Shown here: piece after piece, positions 28,673-37,107 of the stretch
How the letters are laid out: each line of letters begins with the position of its first letter
Position numbering within the stretch: the first letter of the stretch is position 1
Assembly (NCBI GenBank): GCA_947493585.1
Contig: CANLRI010000003.1
Span: 310,001 to 374,000, forward strand
Reading direction: 5' to 3'
Length of the DNA: 64,000 bases
Source: an uncultured Planococcus sp.
GTDB lineage: Bacteria; Bacillota; Bacilli; Bacillales_A; Planococcaceae
Made by a program: the position numbers and the translations under genes
The notes under the pieces: model-generated
The model's input: only the letters and a program-made list of their open reading frames with translations
What the model was told of the DNA's origin: nothing
Database searches by the model: none

Positions 28673-29476
28673 ATGTTTCGAGGATTGTACACGGCTACCT
28701 CAGGAATGATTTCTCAAAACAGAAATCAACAAATATTGACAAATAATCTATCAAATTCCAATACTCCGGGATTCAAGACAGATGAAGCAGCGATTCGCTC
28801 GTTTCCACAGCAGTTGATCAAAGCGCAGAATGCCAATCAGCCTGCGCCGATCGGCCGACTTTCCACTGGCGTTTACGTCCAGGAAGCGGTTCCTTCATTC
28901 CTGCAAGGGCCGATACGCGAAACCGGGAATGCGACCGACTTCGCCTTGGTCAACGATAATTTGCCGCTAGATGCCGAAACCGGCGAGCGCGGTACTTTGT
29001 TGTTCGCCGTGGAAACTGAAGAAGGCGACATCCGCTATACGCGTAACGGCCAATTCACGGTCGACGCAGAAGGATTCCTTTCAACCAGCTTCGGCCAACG
29101 TGTGCTCGGAGACAACCTTCAGCCAATTCAAGTTGGCGATGGCGAGTTTTCTGTCCAAACGAACGGCGAACTCACGCGTTCCGATGGCGTAACTGCCGGA
29201 AACATCTGGATCGGGGCAACGGATGAACCGGAACAATTGATCAAGCAAGGACATAATTTGCTTGCCTGGGCAGGAGACGATGCAGACGCCCCGGCACTGG
29301 CCGGTGACGCCGAGCGTTTCATCAAACAAGGCTTCATCGAACAATCGAATGTCGATTTGACCCGCACGATGACCGACATGATGACCGCTTACCGGGGATT
29401 TGAATCCAACCAAAAAGTGATCCAGGCCTATGACCGCAGCATGGAAAAAGCGGTCAACGAAATCGGCCGGGTCTGA
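28673..29476 (+). CDS. flhO: Flagellar rod protein FlhO (FlgF/FlgG family)
   Basis: 267 aa, divergent from the fla operon. N-terminal MFRGLYTATSGMISQNRNQQ is the FlhO form of the rod signature; the C-terminus ends NVDLTRTMTDMMTAYRGFESNQKVIQAYDRSM. Ribosome site AAGGGAAGGTG upstream. Followed after 15 bases by flhP. In B. subtilis these genes sit next to mbl, not beside flgB. Confidence 0.92.
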   Translation: MFRGLYTATSGMISQNRNQQILTNNLSNSNTPGFKTDEAAIRSFPQQLIKAQNANQPAPIGRLSTGVYVQEAVPSFLQGPIRETGNATDFALVNDNLPLDAETGERGTLLFAVETEEGDIRYTRNGQFTVDAEGFLSTSFGQRVLGDNLQPIQVGDGEFSVQTNGELTRSDGVTAGNIWIGATDEPEQLIKQGHNLLAWAGDDADAPALAGDAERFIKQGFIEQSNVDLTRTMTDMMTAYRGFESNQKVIQAYDRSMEKAVNEIGRV

Positions 29477-29491
29477 TAAGGAGCCCAGCAC

Positions 29492-30304
29492 ATGAACATC
29501 CAAATGAATGCCGCGAGCAGCTCGATGCGCGAACTGCAGAAAAAAATCGACATGATTGCCAATAACGTCGCCAACGTCAATACGACCGGCTATAAAAAAC
29601 AAGAAGCCAATTTTGCGGACACGCTGCTCCATAGTGTGAACAAGCAAGCCGGGCCCGCCAATGAAATCGGCCGAAGCACGCCGAACGGGCTGCGCATCGG
29701 TGGGGGCACACTATTATCCGATGGCATCACCCGCCATTCGCTCGGCCAGATGCAGGAAACCGGCCGTGAATTGGATTTTGCGATCGATTCGCCGAATAGC
29801 TATTTCCGCGCCTCCAATGAAGATGGCGTTTATTACACGAGAAACGGATCGTTTCAAGCCGAACCGATTCCGGGCAGCGGCCGATTGGCACTTGTCACCG
29901 CTTCTGGCGATTCGGTCCTCGATACGGCAGGCGCGCCAATTACGTTCGCTGCTGGATACGATGAATTGAACATCGGATCAAACGGCACTGTGACGGCAAC
30001 TTATGCCGGCCAAGCAGCCGAAACCTTCCAATTCGGCACTGCCCAAATCAATCGGACCGCTCTGCTGGAAAAAGCAGGCGATAATCGTTACCGTTTGCCA
30101 GGAACTGAAGCCGAACAAATTGCAGCCGGCGCCTTGGAACTGGGGGCTTCCCCTATTTCCCAAGCGGTGCTGGAAACTTCAAACGTCGACATGGCGAGTG
30201 AAATGACCGAATTGATCGCTACGCAGCGCCTCTTCCAATCACAAGGCCGTGCCATTTCGTTTGCAGATGATATGATGGGTTTGGTCAATACGATGAAATC
30301 CTAA
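29492..30304 (+). CDS. flhP: Flagellar distal rod protein FlhP (FlgG family)
   Basis: 270 aa; N-terminal MRELQKKIDMIANNVANVNTTG motif (residues 13-34) and C-terminal SNVDMASEMTELIATQRLFQSQGRAI. It pairs with FlhO to form the distal rod. It ends at a strong terminator. Confidence 0.92.
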   Translation: MNIQMNAASSSMRELQKKIDMIANNVANVNTTGYKKQEANFADTLLHSVNKQAGPANEIGRSTPNGLRIGGGTLLSDGITRHSLGQMQETGRELDFAIDSPNSYFRASNEDGVYYTRNGSFQAEPIPGSGRLALVTASGDSVLDTAGAPITFAAGYDELNIGSNGTVTATYAGQAAETFQFGTAQINRTALLEKAGDNRYRLPGTEAEQIAAGALELGASPISQAVLETSNVDMASEMTELIATQRLFQSQGRAISFADDMMGLVNTMKS

Positions 30305-30340
30305 TGTTAACCAAATTATATTTGATTGCTATAACAACGA

Positions 30341-30387
30341 CAAAACCCGCATTTCCAGGAACCATCTGGGAATGCGGGTTTTTTATG
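30341..30387 (+). terminator. Terminator after flhP
   Basis: AACCCGCATTTCC ... GGAATGCGGGTTTTTT stem with an A/C-rich loop and U-run. Confidence 0.88.
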
Positions 30388-30454
30388 CACTCCGTTGGAT
30401 AGGAGCTGGCGATCGATTAGCATATTTTCAATATCGCTAGAGTTAGTTAATTAT

Positions 30455-30493
30455 AAATAAAAAAACAGCCAATGCTTGTGAGCACTCGCCGTT
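30455..30493 (-). terminator. Terminator after flgL
   Basis: On the minus strand AACGGCGAGTGC pairs with GCATTGGCTGTT (one mismatch, two G-U pairs), followed by seven U residues. It starts at the flgL stop and ends the yvyF-flgM-flgN-flgK-flgL unit. Confidence 0.8.
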
Positions 30494-31374
30494 TATCGAA
30501 GAAAATCCATTAAGTTGGTTTGCATGATTTTAGCAGAAGATGACAAGCTCGCCTGGTAAATACTTTCTTCACTCTTGAGCTTTATTAGTATTTCAGCATA
30601 ATCTACATCTTCTATAGAAGATAACGCAGATCCAAGTGAAAGTTTGGCATCCAACAGGCGGCTTTCGGTTGCTTCGATGCGGTTTTGGCGTGCTCCGTTT
30701 TCAGCGGCTGCCGTGAGCAAACGCTCCATCGCTTCGTCAATGCCATCCAGCCCGACTTGCCCACCGGCTTGAATGCTGTCAGCAAGTTGACCGACGACTC
30801 GGAATAAATTGCTCGGATCTTCTGCATTGCCGACGAGTGTTTGAGGCAAAATACCGATTTCAATTTGCATCCCCGGGCCGATCTTAGCTGTTTTCAGTGG
30901 CCCGTTCGCTGGTGTTGCTTCAAAAGAAACAGCATCCGCAAATGGCTTTACCGTGCCGTCGCCGCCTCCGAACAAATATCTTCCATCAACTTCCGAGTTG
31001 GCAAATTGGCGTAATTGCTCATTGAGCACGCCGACTTCCTTGAAAATCAATTCCCGATCTTCCGGAGACAATGTCCCGCTTCCGCCTTGAACCCCAAGTT
31101 CCCGGATGCGCTGGGTGACATCGACCATCGCCTGGATGGACCGATCGTTTTCATCCAACCATAAGCTGGCATCCCCGATGTTGCGCTCGAATTGATCGTT
31201 CGCCGACATGACCGTTTTCAAGCTCATCGATTTCGCCACCGCTTGCGGATCATCAGACGGTTTGTGAAGCAATTTGCCGCTGGATGCCTGCAAATTGGTT
31301 TTCTCAAAGCGTCCGAGATTTTGCTGCATATGGTTGACGGAATTTTGATGCATCATTTGTTGGGTTACTCTCAT
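30493..31374 (-). CDS. flgL: Flagellar hook-filament junction protein FlgL (HAP3)
   Basis: 293 aa; flagellin-like ends: MRVTQQMMHQNSVNHMQQNL and C-terminal YAEILIKLKSEESIYQASLSSSAKIMQ. It caps the FlgK junction before the filament. Last gene of the sigma-D unit starting at yvyF. Confidence 0.94.
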   Translation of the reverse strand: MRVTQQMMHQNSVNHMQQNLGRFEKTNLQASSGKLLHKPSDDPQAVAKSMSLKTVMSANDQFERNIGDASLWLDENDRSIQAMVDVTQRIRELGVQGGSGTLSPEDRELIFKEVGVLNEQLRQFANSEVDGRYLFGGGDGTVKPFADAVSFEATPANGPLKTAKIGPGMQIEIGILPQTLVGNAEDPSNLFRVVGQLADSIQAGGQVGLDGIDEAMERLLTAAAENGARQNRIEATESRLLDAKLSLGSALSSIEDVDYAEILIKLKSEESIYQASLSSSAKIMQTNLMDFLR

Positions 31375-31397
31375 GGGATTGTCCTCCGTTTATCGGC

Positions 31398-32588
31398 TTA
31401 ACGTGCAGCCATTCGGTTAATGATCGTATCAAGCATTTCGTCGGTGGTAGACACCAAGCGGGCTGCTGAGTTGTAGGCATGCTGGAATTTCACTAAATTC
31501 GACATTTCCTCATCCAGCGAAACACCCGCTACTGACTGGCGGCGGTTTTCAGTCGACACCATCAATTGCTGTTGCGATGATACCGCATAGCCTGCACTCT
31601 GCGCTTCCGCACCTAAGCCGCTCACTAGTGAACGAAAATCGGCTTGTACTTTTTTCACATCTTCATCAAGGCCTTTCGGCAGTTCAAGCTGGGCATCTTT
31701 TGCCACGCTCAATTCGCCGCCGGCCGCATTTTCAAAAACATTGCCGTTCGCTTTTGCGAATTCTGTCACCGCGACCTGAATATTTTCTCGGTAGCCCGTG
31801 ACAGTAGCTGCGGCTTGTGCGAGTCCGCCAAGCTTGCCGCCGGCTGCCTCAAGGTTGATCGCTTCGCCGGCTTTCACTGGCTGATTGTTGGCCGTTAGTG
31901 TCAGCGCATAGCTGCCGTCTGTTTTTTCTGTGACTTTGATGTCCATCAACTGCGACAGTTCATCGACAGCCGCATCGCGTTCGTCGCGCAAATTGTTTGC
32001 TTGCGGGCCTGTCCTCATGATGTTTTTGTTCAACTCTTCAATTCGTGAAATCAATGTCTGGGCATCTTTTTGTGCTGCCGTTGAACGCTCATTTAATTCC
32101 ACCGTTAAATCACCCATCGACCGGTCAATCGTTTTTGCCACGTCTGCAAATGCTTGCGCCCGCTCTTTCACGACTGCTTGAACGGCTTTGTTCGATGGGT
32201 CACTTGCCAAGTCTTGCCAAGCATTCCACAAACGGCCCATCGAAGCATTGAGGCCGTTATCGCCTGGCTCACCTAGAATCGTTTCGACGCTCCCGAGCGC
32301 TTCGCTTTTCGTTTGCCATTCCGAAAATTCGGCTGTATGTGTTCGGTACTGCTGGTCAAGAAAGCGGTCGCGCACGCGCATCACTGAATCGATGGAAACG
32401 CCGGTTCCAAGCTGGCCCGATCCTTGGCTGGTCCAGACTTCCAGAGAAGCAGAGGAACTCGTATTCACTTGTTGGCGCGAATAGCCTTTCGTGTTGGCAT
32501 TGGCGATATTCTGGCCGGTCGTAGAGAGACTTGCCTGGCCTGCAGACAAGCCGCGGCTCCCGGTTTCCAAAGTGTGAAAAGTTGACAC
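31398..32588 (-). CDS. flgK: Flagellar hook-filament junction protein FlgK (HAP1)
   Basis: 396 aa, shorter than B. subtilis FlgK (about 507 aa): the conserved N-terminal GLSAGQASLSTTGQNIANANT and C-terminal VSLDEEMSNLVKFQHAYNSAARLV are intact, and the loss is in the surface middle domain. Functionally the two ends form the core. Confidence 0.93.
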   Translation of the reverse strand: MSTFHTLETGSRGLSAGQASLSTTGQNIANANTKGYSRQQVNTSSSASLEVWTSQGSGQLGTGVSIDSVMRVRDRFLDQQYRTHTAEFSEWQTKSEALGSVETILGEPGDNGLNASMGRLWNAWQDLASDPSNKAVQAVVKERAQAFADVAKTIDRSMGDLTVELNERSTAAQKDAQTLISRIEELNKNIMRTGPQANNLRDERDAAVDELSQLMDIKVTEKTDGSYALTLTANNQPVKAGEAINLEAAGGKLGGLAQAAATVTGYRENIQVAVTEFAKANGNVFENAAGGELSVAKDAQLELPKGLDEDVKKVQADFRSLVSGLGAEAQSAGYAVSSQQQLMVSTENRRQSVAGVSLDEEMSNLVKFQHAYNSAARLVSTTDEMLDTIINRMAAR

Positions 32589-32612
32589 GTGATCCCCTGC
32601 TTTCTTCGCGGT

Positions 32613-33098
32613 TTACGCTTTTGTATCGAAAAAGCCCCGATTGGTTGACTGTGTAGGTTTGGTGCTCGATTGCGGCTTGTAGTTGTACGGCTGTTTGGCA
32701 GGCATCGTGATGTGCCCGATCATGCCGGCAATAAAATCTACGGAGTCTTGCACCAGTTTTTCGTTCTGGCGATTTTTTGCTTGCAGCTCCAGAAGCAAGT
32801 GCTTCAAGGTCGTCAATTGGTCCTGCAATGCATGTTTGGCTGTTTCGTCGGACAATTGTTCTGTGAACTGGCTGAAGCTGAGCCCAGGATGTTCTTCAAG
32901 AACTTCAATCACCAGGCGCTCACGCTCATCTTCGAGCTGCCCGAGCCTGCGGATCAGCCGCGTCTCTTCTTTGACGAGTTCTGTCAGTTCATCGACTTTG
33001 TGCTCGATCAGCACCGTTTGCTTGCGCTCAGCGTAGCGGATCAACTGATGCTGAATGGTAATCAGATCATCAAGTGTTGCAGTCATCATTTTCAACAC
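32613..33098 (-). CDS. flgN: Flagellar export chaperone FlgN
   Basis: About 161 aa, helical, Leu/Glu/Gln-rich, with a C-terminal tail NRGFFDTKA. It is placed between flgM and flgK, whose products (FlgK, FlgL) it chaperones. I favour the GTG at 33098 (GAGAGGG 7 bases upstream) over the ATG at 33119, which lacks a site. Confidence 0.85.
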   Translation of the reverse strand: MLKMMTATLDDLITIQHQLIRYAERKQTVLIEHKVDELTELVKEETRLIRRLGQLEDERERLVIEVLEEHPGLSFSQFTEQLSDETAKHALQDQLTTLKHLLLELQAKNRQNEKLVQDSVDFIAGMIGHITMPAKQPYNYKPQSSTKPTQSTNRGFFDTKA

Positions 33099-33129
33099 CG
33101 GAGTTCCCTCTCTTTCCATCGCTCAACTG

Positions 33130-33402
33130 TTATTTGTCAAACCAGTACTGATGGATTTTCTCAGCTACTTTGTCTTGGTCCACCTGGTATTCACCGGAAG
33201 CAACCTGGGCTTTCAGCAGCTGTATTTTTTCCTGACGGGCGATATCCGCTTCCGTATTCTTCTCGAACATCGCCTTCGCCTCACTTGAAATTTGCAGATG
33301 GTCTTCCTGTTGGAGCGGGCGCGCCTTTTGGGCCGGCGTCACCTGCATTTGCTTTTGATAAGATTGTATAAAGGAAGAACTATTCGTTTTATCAATATTC
33401 AT
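33130..33402 (-). CDS. flgM: Anti-sigma-D factor FlgM
   Basis: 90 aa, hydrophilic, with the C-terminal sigma-binding region (HLQISSEAKAMFEKN, then KIQLLKAQVASGEYQVDQDKVAEKI). It holds sigma-D inactive until the hook is finished, then is exported. The ATG at 33402 has GGAGGTGGTGAAGG-like sites upstream; an extension to 33441 adds 13 residues overlapping yvyF. Confidence 0.93.
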   Translation of the reverse strand: MNIDKTNSSSFIQSYQKQMQVTPAQKARPLQQEDHLQISSEAKAMFEKNTEADIARQEKIQLLKAQVASGEYQVDQDKVAEKIHQYWFDK

Positions 33403-33422
33403 TCCTTCACCACCTCTTAGTT

Positions 33423-33833
33423 TTAGTTCTTCAGTCTCCAATGCGATTGGCTGCTATTCGTCCAGTCGCCGTCTTCAGCCAGGATCTCGTTGGCGCTTCT
33501 TAAGAAATCCAACCGGCAGTCGTCACAAAGCATATGGCGATGGATGATTTCTTTGCAATGGGCGCACGGATAACCGAGATTCGGATAATCGCCTGTCAAA
33601 ATCCGCCCTTCCCTAAGGAATTCGGAAATCTTGTGGACAGAAACGCCCGTGAATAAGTGGACATCCTCAAGCGACGCGTTCCGGTGCTCGTGCTCTTGTA
33701 AAAACATATAGACTTTTTTGAATGCCGATTCGTTTTCCTGATGGCACTTCAGGCAGCAAGCGATTTGATCACGCAAAAAGAGCGCTCCGCAGCTGGGGCA
33801 ATTGTCCAGTTTCGGGGTTGTCAAATGGATCAC
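33423..33833 (-). CDS. yvyF: YvyF-like flagellar operon zinc-finger protein
   Basis: 136 aa with three CxxC-type pairs (CPSCG, CCLKCH, then CAHCKE and CDDCR), so a probable zinc protein. The HTH-like middle VHLFTGVSVHKISEFLREG and NLGYPCAHC segment match the flagellar operon protein family of YvyF. Precise role unknown. First gene of the flgM operon, preceded by a strong sigma-D promoter. Confidence 0.88.
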   Translation of the reverse strand: MIHLTTPKLDNCPSCGALFLRDQIACCLKCHQENESAFKKVYMFLQEHEHRNASLEDVHLFTGVSVHKISEFLREGRILTGDYPNLGYPCAHCKEIIHRHMLCDDCRLDFLRSANEILAEDGDWTNSSQSHWRLKN

Positions 33834-33898
33834 CTAGTTTCTTGTCGCAATCAGTTCTATGTTGTCCGGGACTATTCGATTTACTCTCTATACTACTA

Positions 33899-33925
33899 AT
33901 ATCGGCCATTATTGAAAAATGTTTA
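33899..33925 (-). promoter_or_regulatory. Sigma-D promoter of yvyF-flgM-flgN-flgK-flgL
   Basis: Minus strand TAAA (33922-33925), 15-base spacer, GCCGATAT (33899-33906): a perfect match to the sigma-D consensus TAAA-N15-GCCGATAT. The -35 area is embedded in AAAAAAGGCTAAACATTTT, identical to the hag promoter. Confidence 0.95.
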
Positions 33926-33943
33926 GCCTTTTTTCAAAAAAGA

Positions 33944-34360
33944 TTATTGCACTTTGAACTGCGTGACGAGTACCCGCTCGACTTTTCCTTTGCCGACCAG
34001 GCTTTCGAGCTGTGCTGTCATTTCGTCTTGAAGCAAGGTGATGCCTTCTGTGCCGACCAGCTGTTCTTTTTCCATGCCGGCTACAGTCGCAATTGCCGCT
34101 GCCCGAACTTCCGCATGGCGTGTTTCCATCTCTTCTTTTATTGTTTTATCCGCTGATAGGATATTGAATTGAACCACCGCGTAAGATGCCGGCGTGGCAA
34201 GATTCGTCGTGATTTCTTCCGTGTCGATGCTCAGCTCGACCATTTCATCGGCTGTCATCGGTGCATCTGCATCCACATCTTTTTGCGTCAGGAGAAAATA
34301 GACCGCCCCTCCTGCGCCTAGAAGTGCCGCAATCAATAAGACCAACAATACTTTTTTCAT
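33944..34360 (-). CDS. fliL: Flagellar basal body-associated protein FliL
   Basis: 138 aa; one N-terminal transmembrane helix (residues 4-24), then the extracytoplasmic domain with IDTEEITTNLA and the C-terminal VERVLVTQFKVQ. It supports stator function. The second of two adjacent ATGs (34360) is chosen because it leaves 6 bases after GAGG. It sits after motB, whereas Bacillus keeps fliL before fliM. Confidence 0.92.
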   Translation of the reverse strand: MKKVLLVLLIAALLGAGGAVYFLLTQKDVDADAPMTADEMVELSIDTEEITTNLATPASYAVVQFNILSADKTIKEEMETRHAEVRAAAIATVAGMEKEQLVGTEGITLLQDEMTAQLESLVGKGKVERVLVTQFKVQ

Positions 34361-34370
34361 CATCCACCTC

Positions 34371-35156
34371 TTACTCTTCGGTTTCCGGCTGACTCTCATA
34401 AGGAGAAATCAGCACTTCGACGCGGCGATTTTGCGCGCGTCCCTCTTTTGTATCGTTCGCAGCAATTGGCTGATATTCGCTGTAGCCGGTCGCGCTGAAT
34501 TTTCTTGGGTCCAAGTCGCCGTTTTCCAGCAAAATCTTCATAAAGTTAATGGCGCGTGCCGAACTCAGTTCCCAGTTCGATTCAAACTCGCCGCCAGCCG
34601 CCGGTACGTTGTCCGTATGGCCTTCAATGTAGATCATTCGCGGCGGATCGCTGACGAGCAGCTCTGATAGTTCGCTCGCGATGGTTTCCGCTTGTTCGTC
34701 GATGTCGGCGCTGCCGGACTGATACAAGACGCCTTCGTTGATCGTCAGCATGAGCCCTTTATCGGTCAACTCCGTTTGAAGTTTCGGCGATAAGCCTTTT
34801 TCATCAATATACGATTCGATTTTCTCTTGGAACTCCCCTAGTTCTTGGCGGTCGCGCACCGCTTCCAGATCGTCCATCATTTCTTCGGTCATGCCTTCTT
34901 CAGGTATGATCGCAAATGGCGAAGTGTCGGTGTCCAGTTCCACAGGCGCTGACTGATCGAGCAGCCCCGTGCCTCCCTGCAATTCCACATTGAACGATTC
35001 GGAAATGGCCTTGAATTTCTTCGCATCGACATCACTCGCCGCAAACAGCACGATAAATAGTGCCAAGAGCAGCGTCAAGATGTCCGCATACGGAATGAGC
35101 CAGGATTCGTCGACATGTTCTTCATGCTTTTTTTTACGCTTCAACTTCAACACCAC
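34371..35156 (-). CDS. motB: Flagellar stator protein MotB
   Basis: About 261 aa. Cytosolic KKKHEEH, one transmembrane helix with the proton-binding aspartate in PYADILTLLLALFIVLFA (near residue 24), a plug region, and an OmpA-like peptidoglycan-binding domain (YIEGHTDNVPA near residue 179, NRRVEVLI near the end). The first codons are GTG-GTG-TTG, so the exact start is uncertain; it overlaps motA. The aspartate-containing helix and lack of polar sodium-type residues suggest H+-driven. Confidence 0.94.
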   Translation of the reverse strand: MVLKLKRKKKHEEHVDESWLIPYADILTLLLALFIVLFAASDVDAKKFKAISESFNVELQGGTGLLDQSAPVELDTDTSPFAIIPEEGMTEEMMDDLEAVRDRQELGEFQEKIESYIDEKGLSPKLQTELTDKGLMLTINEGVLYQSGSADIDEQAETIASELSELLVSDPPRMIYIEGHTDNVPAAGGEFESNWELSSARAINFMKILLENGDLDPRKFSATGYSEYQPIAANDTKEGRAQNRRVEVLISPYESQPETEE

Positions 35157-35931
35157 TCTGTTGTTCGTCTTCTAGCACACGGTCTTTGGCCGGCAGATAC
35201 GTCAAAAGTTTTTCTTCTACAGTTCGTGCAGGCAAGCCTTCTTGTACGGCAAGCAAGCCTTCGAGCATGATTTGTTTCACGCGCGCTTCCTTCTCGGATT
35301 TGCGCTTTAATTTATTGGCGAATGGATGCCACAGAACGTATCCTGTGAAAATCCCGAACAGCGTGGCAATAAAGGCTGCTGAAATCGATTTTCCAAGCAA
35401 TGCCACGTCGTCCAAGTGACCGAGTGCTGCGACGAGCCCGATAACCGCTCCAAGTACGCCGAGTGTCGGCGCGTAGGTACCGGCTTGCGTGAAAATTTTT
35501 GCGCCGAGTTCGTGGCGGTCTTCCATCGCCGCGATGTCTTCTTCCATTAAGTCACGGATGTGCTCGAGCGATTGGCCATCGACGACCATTTTCAAGCCGC
35601 GCTGCAAAAATGGGTCTTCCACTTCTTCTGCACGCTCTTCCAAGGCGAGCAAGCCTTCTTTTCTTGCGACCATTGCCCAGCCGGTGAACATCGGGATCAG
35701 TTCTTTGATCGACAATGTTTTCTGTTCACCGAACAGGACTTTGAACAGCCCTGGGATGCGTTTGACTTCATCCATCGGAAAGGCGATCAAGATACAGGCA
35801 GCGGTGCCCATGAAAATGATGACCAATGCGGCGGGGTTATATAGTGCGGCCGGGCTGGAACCTTTTAGCGCCATGCCGCCGACGAGCACAAGTACGCCCA
35901 AGATGATGCCTAACCAAGATGTCTTATCCAC
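35134..35931 (-). CDS. motA: Flagellar stator protein MotA
   Basis: 265 aa from the GTG at 35931, giving MDKTSWLGIILG, the same opening as B. subtilis MotA. An ATG two codons earlier lies too close to GAGG. Four transmembrane helices; the two C-terminal ones include TYAPTLGVLGAVIGLVAAL and the proton-path proline region. No promoter is obvious; the upstream 400 bases hold repeats. Confidence 0.94.
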   Translation of the reverse strand: MDKTSWLGIILGVLVLVGGMALKGSSPAALYNPAALVIIFMGTAACILIAFPMDEVKRIPGLFKVLFGEQKTLSIKELIPMFTGWAMVARKEGLLALEERAEEVEDPFLQRGLKMVVDGQSLEHIRDLMEEDIAAMEDRHELGAKIFTQAGTYAPTLGVLGAVIGLVAALGHLDDVALLGKSISAAFIATLFGIFTGYVLWHPFANKLKRKSEKEARVKQIMLEGLLAVQEGLPARTVEEKLLTYLPAKDRVLEDEQQSGVEVEA

Positions 35932-36008
35932 GTCCATACCTCATTTCACTTTGGATATTTGTTGAGTTGAATAGTGAGCCTGTGAGATTTCACTGTTTGC
36001 GATATTCC

Positions 36009-36114
36009 GCAAAACAGCTGGCTTTCCGGGGGGCTCGCGCTGAACTAATTCGGGCTAAGCGCCCGAATGGATTTCAGCACTTCACTGATCCCCCAGGAGT
36101 CTGCGCTGTTTTGC
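36009..36114. repeat. Inverted-repeat element upstream of motA
   Basis: Perfect 10-bp terminal inverted repeats GCAAAACAGC (36009-36018) and GCTGTTTTGC (36105-36114). Inside: GCTTTCCGGGGGG, an 8-bp perfect hairpin ATTCGGGC-TAAGC-GCCCGAAT (36050-36070), and GATCCCCCAGGAGTC, the latter shared in form with the flhB-flhA element. No coding potential. Confidence 0.75.
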
Positions 36115-36183
36115 TTCATATCTTTTGACGTTAAATCGAAAGATATTTGCACCCAAGCTTGAAAACTCCACTGAAAAAGCGTA

Positions 36184-36283
36184 AGGCGGTGACTCCTGCG
36201 GGAATAGCGCGAGCCGAAGACCCTGCAGGAGCTTCAGCGACGAAGCGGCTGAGGCCGTGCCCGCGGAAAGCATCCGCCTGGAG
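36184..36283. repeat. GC-rich intergenic repeat between motA and fliS
   Basis: Begins GGCGGTGACTCCTGCGGGA and ends GCCCGCGGAAAGCATCCGCC; GGCGG (36185) and CCGCC (36274) are inverted. It is the reverse-orientation relative of the element at 13355-13468. It sits only 14 bases from the inverted-repeat element at 36009-36114 plus AT-rich DNA, and together they fill the gap 35932-36336. Confidence 0.7.
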
Positions 36284-36336
36284 CGATTTTTATCGATGTC
36301 CCCATGTTTTCAATAATTCAACCCAACTGCTATCCT

Positions 36337-36711
36337 TTATTGTTTTGCTAATGCCATGGCTTGCTTCCACGTGTTGCGCAGTTCTGTTACGTCTGCGAGT
36401 ACGGCGTCGAGTGCCGCTGCGTCGTTTTTCATATTCGCTTCCATGAGCGAGTTGTTTTGGTATTCATAAAGCTGTTCGAGTTCTTTCGACAGCGCGATGT
36501 CCGGGTTCAAGGTGCTGCGCAGTTCCAGGATGATGGCCTGCGCTTTCAACAGGTTTTTGTTCTTTTCTTCAAACTGTTTATCCAGCATCGCTTTTTTCGC
36601 GAGTTTGATGAATTTCAAGCAGCCGTTGTAGAGCATCAAGGTTAATTCCTCGGGAGATGCGGTCATGACGGAGTTTTGCTGATAGGTCTGGTATGGATTG
36701 ATCGTTGCCAT
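36337..36711 (-). CDS. fliS: Flagellin chaperone FliS
   Basis: 124 aa; canonical NPYQTYQQNSVMTASPEELTLMLYNGCLKFIKLA. It binds the C-terminus of flagellin, prevents cytosolic polymerisation, and cooperates with FliW-CsrA. Here it is last in flaG-fliD-fliT-fliS, the reverse of the usual fliS-fliT order. Confidence 0.96.
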   Translation of the reverse strand: MATINPYQTYQQNSVMTASPEELTLMLYNGCLKFIKLAKKAMLDKQFEEKNKNLLKAQAIILELRSTLNPDIALSKELEQLYEYQNNSLMEANMKNDAAALDAVLADVTELRNTWKQAMALAKQ

Positions 36712-36726
36712 TATAGTTCCCCTCTC

Positions 36727-37107
36727 TTACTTGCGTTGGTCGATAAACGAGCCGCCGTTTGTGGTCTGGCGATAAGCGCTGGCATATTGCCCAGAGACTT
36801 TCCGCGCTTGCCCGAGCCGCGTCATTTGCGCTGCAAACTGTTCCTGCACTGTTTGCATCAGCGGCTGCAACTGGATTTCTGTCTGTTGGATTTTGGCGAT
36901 GATCGCTTGCTCATCCGTCGACCATTCGCCCGTTCCTTGTGCAGCGAGCGCTTCGATTGTTTCTTGCCGGCTGTCGAATAACGCTTGCAGCCGTTCAAGC
37001 TGCGTCAGTTCATTTTTATCCATATCTGAATCGATCAATTGTGCTTGTTCATAAATCGCTTGTGTCTGCGCCAAAAAGTCGGTGAGTCCATCGATTCTTT
37101 TTTCCAT
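36727..37107 (-). CDS. FliT-like flagellar export chaperone
   Basis: 126 aa, all-helical, starting in the last base pairs of fliD (1-base overlap) and followed after 15 bases by fliS. Leu/Gln/Glu-rich, with the C-terminal tail YRQTTNGGSFIDQRK that resembles the tail of FlgN in this window. Position and size fit FliT, the FliD chaperone; family members diverge strongly, so the call relies on context. Confidence 0.7.
   Translation of the reverse strand: MEKRIDGLTDFLAQTQAIYEQAQLIDSDMDKNELTQLERLQALFDSRQETIEALAAQGTGEWSTDEQAIIAKIQQTEIQLQPLMQTVQEQFAAQMTRLGQARKVSGQYASAYRQTTNGGSFIDQRK

Noticed and set aside
36139..36336. Sigma-D promoter for motA
   Set aside because: I searched both strands of 35932-36336 for TAAA-N15-GCCGATAT and saw no convincing match.
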